Shown in pieces: positions 63,328-64,000 of a stretch of DNA of 64,000 nt. Both the position numbers and the translations under genes were made by a program. Each line of letters opens with the position of its first letter. The stretch's first letter is position 1. This stretch comes from Ancylomarina sp963977525. Lineage in GTDB: Bacteria; Bacteroidota; Bacteroidia; Bacteroidales; Marinifilaceae. The stretch lies in contig CAXBPC010000004.1 of NCBI GenBank assembly GCA_963977525.1, positions 62,001 to 126,000 of the forward strand, written 5' to 3'. Below the pieces are notes generated by a model. It did no database searches. It was given only the letters and a program-made list of their open reading frames with translations, and was not told where the DNA came from.

Positions 63328-64000
63328 ATGGCTAAAATGAAAGCTCTAGTAAAATCCAAAGCGGAAAAAGGCTTATGGATGGAAGAAGTTGATGTTCCTA
63401 AAGTAGGCGTTAACGATGTTCTAGTAAAAATTAGAAAAACTGCTATTTGCGGAACTGATTTACATATTTATAAGTGGGATGAATGGGCTCAGAATACCAT
63501 CAAACCAGGAATGATTATTGGTCATGAGTATGTAGGTGAAGTTGTTGAAATGGGAATTGGTGTAACTGGCTTTAAAGTTGGTGATCGTGTAACTGGTGAA
63601 GGCCATATTGCATGCGGACACTGTAGAAACTGCCGTAGAGGTCGTAAGCACGTTTGCGAAAACACAGTTGGTATTGGTGTAAATATCGATGGTATTTTTG
63701 CTGAGTATGCTGCTATTCCATCATCGAATTTGATGAAGATGAGCGACCAGATTGAAGACGAATTGTTAGCAATCATGGATCCATTTGGAAACGCGACTCA
63801 TACAGCTCTTTCTTTCTCGGTAATTGGTGAAGATGTACTTGTTACAGGTGCCGGACTTATTGGTTCTATGGCTGTAGCTATTGCAAAATTTGCTGGTGCT
63901 CGTTACGTTGTTGCAACTGAAACGAATCCTTATAGAATTGAGTTAGCTAAAAAAATGGGTGCAACTCGTGTTGTGAATCCAATGGAAGAGAGTCTTGATG
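63328..64000 (+). CDS. tdh: L-threonine 3-dehydrogenase, N-terminal part (runs off the window)
   Basis: The first ~224 residues of a zinc alcohol dehydrogenase-type enzyme start at ATG 63328 (MAKMKALVKSKAEKGLWMEE) and stay open to base 64000. The catalytic zinc site is TAICGTDLHIYKWDEW with GHEYVGEV. The structural zinc cysteines lie in ACGHCRNCRRGRKHVC, and the NAD-binding loop is VTGAGLIGSMAVAIAK. These match threonine 3-dehydrogenase, which makes 2-amino-3-ketobutyrate. The partner ligase (kbl) may follow outside the window. Confidence 0.93.
   Translation, partial: MAKMKALVKSKAEKGLWMEEVDVPKVGVNDVLVKIRKTAICGTDLHIYKWDEWAQNTIKPGMIIGHEYVGEVVEMGIGVTGFKVGDRVTGEGHIACGHCRNCRRGRKHVCENTVGIGVNIDGIFAEYAAIPSSNLMKMSDQIEDELLAIMDPFGNATHTALSFSVIGEDVLVTGAGLIGSMAVAIAKFAGARYVVATETNPYRIELAKKMGATRVVNPMEESLD

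Overview
The window looks like a chromosomal segment of a low-GC, probably marine member of the Bacteroidota. The evidence is a type IX secretion (T9SS) PorP/SprF protein, T9SS type A and type B C-terminal sorting domains, many lipoproteins with a short lipobox and an acidic stretch after the cysteine, a BtuB/BtuG-like B12 uptake pair, a TAnnTTTG-type -7 element and few Shine-Dalgarno sequences. A Marinifilaceae-like genus (order Marinilabiliales) is a guess from overall gene flavour, not something the sequence proves. No rRNA, tRNA or CRISPR array was found.

Layout. Bases 1-3400 hold an HD-domain protein cut by the window edge, a zinc-peptidase-like lipoprotein and a methyltransferase. Bases 3400-8210 are a visibly AT-richer accessory island. 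It contains a frameshifted XRE regulator, an Eco57I-type adenine methyltransferase, a protein joining a BsuBI/PstI-type N-terminal domain to an OLD/AAA-type ATPase, and a small Toprim/DUF4276-like protein. Palindromic repeats lie before it and a degenerate ~20-bp tandem array lies after it. This is the best candidate for an undescribed defence (restriction-like) system. Bases 8500-12540 carry stress genes: DegP/HtrA, Hsp20 and CspA. Bases 11900-14170 are a scar region: three copies of an ~80-bp repeat bracket cspA and a row of gene stumps (zinc-ribbon protein, NDH-2, amino-acid permease, AraC) around an intact K+ channel.

Bases 14200-29300 are mostly housekeeping and small metabolic genes: GH20 hexosaminidase, DsrE, ABM monooxygenase, GalE, GFA, RidA, FMN reductase, pterin dehydratase, PhzF, an AlkA-like glycosylase and an ankyrin-phosphatase fusion. 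They include one decayed outer-membrane-type gene. Bases 29579-32935 are a complete B12 acquisition unit: promoter, cobalamin riboswitch, btuB-like receptor and btuG-like surface lipoprotein. Bases 33128-35862 hold a T9SS type B protein destroyed by frameshifts and by a ~262-bp insertion carrying an IS200/RAYT transposase remnant, divergent from an intact porP/sprF gene. Bases 35863-37340 carry two copies of an ~88-bp terminator-containing repeat and a 41-bp hairpin tandem repeat around a DUF6261-like gene.

Bases 37670-64000 are largely core metabolism. They include a three-subunit NAD(P) transhydrogenase followed by a secreted DsrE protein, an S9 peptidase, an acyl-CoA ligase, a thioesterase, redox enzymes, a tricorn-like protease, YceI, a FadL-type porin, and the menaquinone genes menA-menC-menE. 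Two tandem ferritin-like proteins, a T9SS-exported serine protease, a phosphoglycolate-phosphatase-like enzyme, a DUF523/TudS-like protein and the start of threonine dehydrogenase complete it. Many genes are single transcription units ended by strong hairpins that often serve both strands.
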